From the NCBI GenBank assembly GCA_903813345.2, contig CAIIXF020000008.1, positions 26,208,822-26,272,821 on the forward strand: a stretch of DNA of 64,000 nucleotides, read 5' to 3'. Of this stretch, positions 58,421 to 64,000 are shown piece by piece. This stretch comes from Owenia fusiformis. Taxonomy: Eukaryota > Annelida > Polychaeta > Sabellida > Oweniidae. The notes beneath the pieces were generated by a model, which saw only the letters and a program-made list of their open reading frames with translations, was not told where the DNA came from and searched no databases. Numbering within the stretch: position 1 is the stretch's first letter; every line of letters begins with the position of its first letter. Made by a program: the position numbers and the translations under genes.

Positions 58421-59430
58421 TATCCCATCGAACGAAGTTCGGAGGGATATAGGGAACGCCTCCGTCCGTCCGTCCGTCGGTCCGTCCGTACGTACGTCCG
58501 TCCATCCGTCTGTCCGTCCGTCTGGGCAATAACTCAAATACCGTTGGCCCGATTTTGTTCATATTTTGTACACATATACCCTATGGCAGTAGAAGTTCTG
58601 CTCGTGAGCCGATTTTCAAAATGGCCGCTCATTTCAAAATGGCGGCCATTTTAGTGACGATTTTACAGTAATTTAGGTGCAATATGTAAAACTGTAATAG
58701 CAATATGTTTTAAATGTAAGAAAATTATAAAGGACATTAATAATGCTACAAATGTAGATATTAAAGAAGCACATGGCAGCCATCTTGAAAAATGGCGGCC
58801 TTTACTCGTCATTTGACGATTTTTGCTGTAACTCAAAAAGTAGTGGAGCGATTTTGTTCATATTTGGTATGTGAATACTATAAGCATTGCACACTGTCTA
58901 AAGACACTTTTGGTAGAAGGCGGCCATTTTGAAAAATGGCCGCCATTTTAACGTATTTTACTATAACTTGAAAAGAAGTGGAGCGATTTTGTTCATATTT
59001 GGTATGTGAATACTATAAGCATGGCACACTGTCCTATGACACTTTTGGTAGAAGGCGGCCATTTTGAAAACAATTTTGAAAAATGGCCGCCATTTTAACG
59101 TATTTTACTATAACTCGAAAAGTAGTAGAGCGATTTTGTTCATATTTGATATGTGAATACTTTAAGCATGGCACATTGTCTAATAAAACTTTAGGGAGTA
59201 GTCGGCCATTTTGAAAAATGGCCACCATTTTTATGTGTGTTTTTTTACAAGTACGTGTGCGATTTTTCAAAAATTTTAGAGGTGGCTACTAAAAACCATA
59301 TTATTTCTTCTGATGACAACTTGGCTAGTGAGCAACCATTTTGAAAATGGTGGCCTTTCTGGTGTGTTGTTTTATGATATTTGCGATTCGTTTGTAAAAA
59401 TGCCAGCCATTTCTGTTCGATGGGATTCGC
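58421..59430. repeat. CCGTCCGT-tract element with GGCGGCCATTTT hairpins
   Basis: It starts with TATCCCATCGAACGAAGTTC, then a CCGTCCGTCCGT simple tract (58461-58522). The right part near 59417 carries GTTCGATGGGATT, an inverted match to the start. Between them, two to three units of about 130-148 bp repeat (GGAGCGATTTTGTTCATATT, then ATGTGAATACT, then hairpin). The hairpin GGCGGCCATTTTGAAAAATGG-CCGCC is perfect at 58919-58944 and varied at 59054 and 59200. It is non-coding, likely a dispersed element. Confidence 0.75.
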
Positions 59431-61904
59431 TACGCCTTGGCATTGCCGTTGTTCTGGTATTGTTAAAGTCAAGAAGAAAGCAAGAAAACAAAAGTTAAAG
59501 CAAAATTAGCAATTACTTATTTCTTATCACATATATACAGAGTTATTTGTCATCACATGTTGTCATATCAAGAATTGTGTCAGGAAATTTTCGGGATGAA
59601 AAAATCGAGCAAAACCAAGAATATTGTCGGCCTGACTTCTGTAGGTGATCTTCTTGTGCTATAATGAACTGATATTTGCAACATACAGCCATGTGTATTT
59701 GCAATATGGATGTAAATTATACTGTATGACCCTGAGAGTCTCCATTCTAATAACATGGGTAAATATTAGTAAGGAATGATTCTGTCTGAATTAACTTGTG
59801 GTGATTATCATTTGTTATATGTGATAATTATCAAATATTCTGAAAATTTCTGTTTATTCCATATGATTTGAGATTAAAAAAATGATTCAGTGGCAAGATT
59901 TCAATGACATTACATCAGTCTATATATGTTCTAATGAAATCAGAAGAAGCCCTCAAGTTACAATGAGTAAGTATACATGCCTCCTTCCCCCTTCTTCATG
60001 AGATTCTCGTATCACTATGAAGTCACCCAAAATGAATCCCCCATCCCGATTCATTTAAATCAGCCAATATCCATAAGTTAACATTATTGGTATATAAGGT
60101 ATACATGTATTTGAATATTTACCTGTTACTAAGTGATTATGTTATTGAAGTACTGTGATGAAATAGTTTAATTACTACTTTGACTCAGCGCTCATACTCA
60201 AATAAGATTTCAAATCAACCTGTAGGAAGGAAACTTAATCTCATTTCAAATTCTCGTCATCTTACAATATTTGACAAAATAAAGATACAGAATATGAGAG
60301 CTTTTCGAGCAATATGCAAATCATTTTTCAATAACTTCACCTAACCGTCCTCCACTTGTTTTCAATTCAATTCAATTTATTTATTATACCATCACCCAAA
60401 TAAAGGGTTATGACACAATGTTGAGGCCTGAACAAACCATGTATAACTGATATCATCCATTTACTAGACATAGAAGTAATCACTTGCAACTAGCAGTCTA
60501 ATTAGGTCACATATTGATTGTGCATCGTCTGTGAATTGCTCTCTCATAATAACTGATTTCTAGAACAGAATGACTCATGGCTGACAATGTCATTAAATAC
60601 AATGGTTATATTGACTGCCAAGCAATGGGAAACAAACAAGAATGTTGAGCATTGATTGACCTTAGGGATGAAAAAGTCGTAGATTTGAGTACCTGTGAAA
60701 TTGTCAATTCCTTACATATTTTTGTTTAATCATAAACTTTTTTCTTTATTTTACATGTTTTACCTTATATCTTTTGAAACACATTTTCGGACAGGATTAA
60801 AAGAAATCATAATACTGTTGTGTGATACAAAGCAGCATCATAATACTCATTCTGGGTTTCACAAAGGCTACCTATCCTTTTTCGAATTAATTTCATGGCT
60901 ATTGCATTAGAGTTGAATTGTCTTCTATGGACAAACAAAAATTGTAACAAACTATGCAAGAAAGGCCCCAGTTTGGTGTTTGTTTAAGTACATGTAAGTT
61001 GTTTACCCAGACGTTCTATGTTTTATTTCCTCCAGGCAGGTCTACATATTAGCCAGACTAGCTCAACCTACATGTTATTTGCCACACTGATCACAACTCT
61101 CATGATTGCAGTGTAATTACTCTCAGGGAAATCTGGAGCTCACTTTAAGTTGCTTCATATATACCATGCTGTATAGTTTTATGGATATTGCTGGTTATGA
61201 TATGAATAAAAAGAGATATTTTGTTTTGATATATTGTGACTTTTACTTGATCTTTAATGTATTGTTCCTTGCATTACTAAGAATTTATAAGGGTACCTGT
61301 ACCACATATATTTATATGTACCTTGGTAGATAATATTTCTAGACAGTTATCCTTTTACATGTAGAAATAGAGAATCTACGACAGGAAATGAAACAAAGGA
61401 TCATTATCAATGTCTACACGCTCCATATAGTTTTAAAACTTAGGTTATTTTATTATTGAAAAAGTTAAAACATATTTTTGTGTTTTGTAAGATTTTCTAG
61501 AGCAGTAAGGTAGTAAACAGTAACATAAGTCTTCACTAATCATCACTCCAGGTTATAAATATACATACAAGATACCATGTTGTTTTCTAAACTTGAGATT
61601 CTCTGCCCTCATATTAGACAGTGTTCCTAATTTAGAACAGAGCACATTATTTATAGCAATTCAATAATATTTATCACCATGAATCTTACATGAGTAGATG
61701 TCTTTACTTTGGCAAACCATAATGTTTTGCTAATGGGTTCATACATTTCTATAACCCCTTACTACTACTAGGAGTATACATAATGTATGTATATTTAATG
61801 TTTATATTTGGCACAAACTTAATGGTCTATACATGTATATTATAAAGGCCCAACTTAGATTATTTTGAATTGAGATATATATGTATGTTTTTCTCTGATT
61901 GCAG
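59431..61904. other. Intronic, no gene seen
   Basis: AT-rich intron DNA. Near 60360-60420 the words TTCAATTCAATTCAATTTAT followed by TTATT resemble a LINE 3' tail. Short frames at 60695 and 61106 show no family features. Confidence 0.5.
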
Positions 61905-62621
61905 AGTACATCAGCAGCTTGTGTAAAGAATCTAAAGAGAATGCAGTCTCCCAACTACTAGCTCACCTCCCCCTATTACAACCAGGCAATACAGATGCCA
62001 AAGCCGAATATCTCAAAATTCTACCAAAGATTTTGAATCATTCAATTGAAAATGCGACACATATTGAGGAAAGTCGCCAGCTCTTGTCATATTCATTGAT
62101 TCACCCAGCCATAAATTCCGAGGAGCGATCCCAGTTTACCATATGGCTTGGGAATTTAGACGATTGGTCAACGTCACTCCAAGGAAGTTTTTATAACCCA
62201 GCATCACTTGGAGGAAATGTGACATCACTCGCAGGAAATACCACTCCATCATCATCATCCACATCACAAAATGGCACTAACCAAGAGGTCCAATCGCAGT
62301 ATATGCAATACTTCGAGGATCCAATGGGATTGCGCACTGGAGGTAATGGAGGAGGGTCAGATACCCACAATTCAACACAACAACTCCCTGGAAGTCGTCT
62401 TAATGAATGGCAAGCCCCAGGGGCAAGGGATTCTGGGATTATGGACATAAATGGAGAAAGTAATCTTTTGCATCCTGATATAGGGACGCAGATTACCCAG
62501 AATGCAGGTGCACCTAAGTGTGCCCTGATAGGTGCTAATTTTGGGGGCCAAATGCGGGAACATACCCCTCTTCATATGACCAACTCAGCCCCTACTGGAT
62601 ACCCCTTGGCTGGATCTCAAG
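61905..62621 (+). CDS. SAMD4: Smaug / SAMD4, exon 2 (similarity regions)
   Basis: A 717-nt exon, phase 1 at both ends (acceptor CTGATTGCAG, donor CAAG/GTATAA). It completes similarity region 1: [38 protein letters not shown] and [17 protein letters not shown] match vertebrate KDKVISLLLTHLPLLKPGN, DAKVEYMKLLPKILAHSIE and [18 protein letters not shown] Ser/Thr/Asn-rich linker follows. Then [20 protein letters not shown] matches the second conserved block (DKLNGWQNSRDSGICIN). The reading past 62621 to 62671 is intron. Start from acceptor, not from the first ATG, because the join G/AG restores [10 protein letters not shown]. Confidence 0.95.
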
Positions 62622-62997
62622 GTATAAACAATTATGAATGCCATAAAAACATTGATTCAAATGATGGCTGATTGATGAACCCACTATTTTATTGTCCACT
62701 CATTCAGATATAAATAGTACCTTTCAGTATTCCATTCATTTTTAAATGAGTAGGCCATAAAAAAGTAGGTTAACTGCCAGCCTGCAGTTGAATTCACAAA
62801 TTCAACCATATGTATCTTCTTACATTTTTGAAAGCGTTAGAAGGATTACTAGCAGTTACTTGTTTAAATTATAATGGTTCCTCCATTGGCCTTATAAGTT
62901 CACTATAGTATACTAAACTAGCCATGTTTTCTTGAAACTTCACTATATCTACATATTTTTTTTGTGTACATAATGTATTGTATTTTGATTATCACAG
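62622..62997 (+). other. Smaug intron 2
   Basis: A 376-bp GT-AG intron (GTATAA...ATCACAG), phase 1, AT-rich, with nothing else seen. Confidence 0.9.
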
Positions 62998-63258
62998 GTG
63001 GAAATCAAGCAAACACTCACACTCGACTAAAACGTACCACATCAACCACAACACCTTCACCATTAAATCTCTCCGGTTCCTCTGTCAATGATTGGCTCAA
63101 TTCAAACTCTGAAGATTCTGGGGTGCGACAATCCAAGTCCACGGGTGAACACGCACCATTGTCACCTCAGAGCAGTGTGACATCATCAGGTAGCAGCGAT
63201 GATCGGCAGGAGGACGTGACAAAGAATCGCTTTGTAGAGGATGGAAGTGGGATGAAAG
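62998..63258 (+). CDS. SAMD4: Smaug / SAMD4, exon 3 (Ser/Thr-rich linker)
   Basis: A 261-nt exon (87 codons, phase 1 to phase 1) between acceptor ATTATCACAG and donor AAAG/GTTAGT. Most of it is a disordered Ser/Thr/Asn stretch. It contains the conserved motif EHAPLSPQSSVTSSGSS (vertebrate DHAPLSPQSSVASSGSG), a phosphorylation or 14-3-3-type linear motif. The end (EDGSGMK) leads into the SAM domain exactly as in SAMD4A (EEGSGMKDVPAWL). Confidence 0.93.
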
Positions 63259-63918
63259 GTTAGTTTGTATAATGAAATAGAATGATGATTGTGTTGCTTA
63301 GAAAGAAAAAATTATTGAGTTCATTCATGTCTTTTACAATAGCATGCTCATTCAGGCAATTTGAATCTGACATTTGACCCAATGGCCAGTGGCAAGGATA
63401 TTTAAGAAAAGTATGAATATTTTGATGAGTAATGTACCTAGAATAATCCTATGCAGTGTTTTCAATAGCATTGTCATAAAGTGGGTCCTTTGGACGCATT
63501 GGTTTTCAAAAAGTGGGTCCTGCAAAAACTGGTGAAATTCCACTTTCTTGGCCATTGATCAGTTGGCCCAAATATGTAAAAATTACCCAAAAGTTAAGTT
63601 GGCACCCACCCATATTTGATTGTAGCAAGTTTTGCCTCAGAAATGCACTAGAAGCAACCTTTTAACTTTCATTCGTAAAATTCCCAGGAATTCCAAGTCA
63701 CATTTGTACAATGGATGAAATGAAATTGATGAAACATTGACATTGAAAGTTTTGAGAATGTAAATGGCTTTTAAGAAAAAGATGGTCATTTGTTTATTAT
63801 CAGCCTTATCATTTATACCCAGATTGCCTTTATTCAATGTAATGATCTTGCCTTGACAGCCATAAAATCACATAGGAAGTTACATTTATAATCATCTACA
63901 TGTATATTATGATTTCAG
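63259..63918 (+). other. Smaug intron 3
   Basis: A 660-bp GT-AG intron, phase 1. The open frames on the opposite strand show no family features. Confidence 0.9.
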
Positions 63919-64000
63919 ATGTCCCCATCTGGTTGAAGGGTCTGCGACTCCATAAATATGCCACACTATTCCAGACTCTTACTTATGAAGAAATGCTCGG
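63919..64000 (+). CDS. SAMD4: Smaug / SAMD4, exon 4, start of the SAM domain (cut by window end)
   Basis: After acceptor ATGATTTCAG the frame reads [20 protein letters not shown], then LTYEEMLG, matching [20 protein letters not shown] and MTYEEMMA of SAMD4A. This is helix 1-2 of the SAM domain that binds the SRE hairpin loop in target mRNAs. The basic residues of the RNA-binding surface that come later are outside the window. Confidence 0.95.

Larger units (their letters stand above)
41855..61904 (+). other. Smaug intron 1, 20,050 bp
   Basis: A GT-AG intron (GTAAGA...TTGCAG, phase 1) splitting the first similarity region. It holds the repeats and mobile elements listed between these positions. 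The open frames inside it, the longest 106 codons at 43211, show no family features and no splice support. Confidence 0.9.

Overview
The window is animal nuclear DNA, AT-rich (roughly 35% GC by eye), with large introns, canonical GT-AG splice sites and many short transposable elements and satellites. It suggests a marine invertebrate, such as a lophotrochozoan or an invertebrate deuterostome. I cannot name the species. Three conserved protein-coding genes can be recognised, two of them cut by the window edges.

Left part (1 to about 18.5 kb, minus strand): the 5' end of a group II p21-activated kinase (PAK4/5/6, Drosophila Mbt). There is one exon with the initiator, CRIB motif and autoinhibitory region (2749-2977) and one long Asp-Pro-Arg-rich linker exon (490-1317). 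The kinase domain must lie left of position 1. Three possible upstream first exons or promoters on the same strand (near 8.0, 13.4 and 18.5 kb) could belong to it. One of them, at 8016-8068, splices in frame to give an N-terminal extension.

Middle (20.1-22.1 kb, minus strand): a complete three-exon iodotyrosine deiodinase (IYD) gene of 302 codons, with a transmembrane anchor and all recognisable FMN and substrate residues.

Right part (41.6 kb to the end, plus strand): the 5' half of the RNA-binding translational repressor Smaug/SAMD4. Its first coding exon is separated from the second by a 20 kb intron. The SAM domain begins in the last 82 bases.

The rest, about 60 kb, holds introns, intergenic DNA and repeats. 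Several transposon families can be defined from their ends and target duplications: (a) CAG...CTG elements with 5-bp duplications (13.6, 26.1 and 44.5 kb, and decayed copies); (b) TACCCTG...AGGGTA elements with 9-bp duplications and facing CCAAT boxes (15.7, 40.4 and 43.7 kb, and part of a copy at 49.9 kb); (c) TA-flanked mariner-like elements (29.2 and 50.5 kb); (d) a 1-kb foldback element with about 430-bp arms (56.8-57.8 kb); and (e) a decayed LINE 3' end (27.2-28.2 kb). Satellite arrays have 91-bp (33-34.5 kb), 49-bp with 569-bp higher-order (36.1-37.9 kb), 47-bp (50.1-50.5 kb) and 20-bp units (inside the 44.5 kb element). I see no operon-like organisation; the three genes look unrelated in function.
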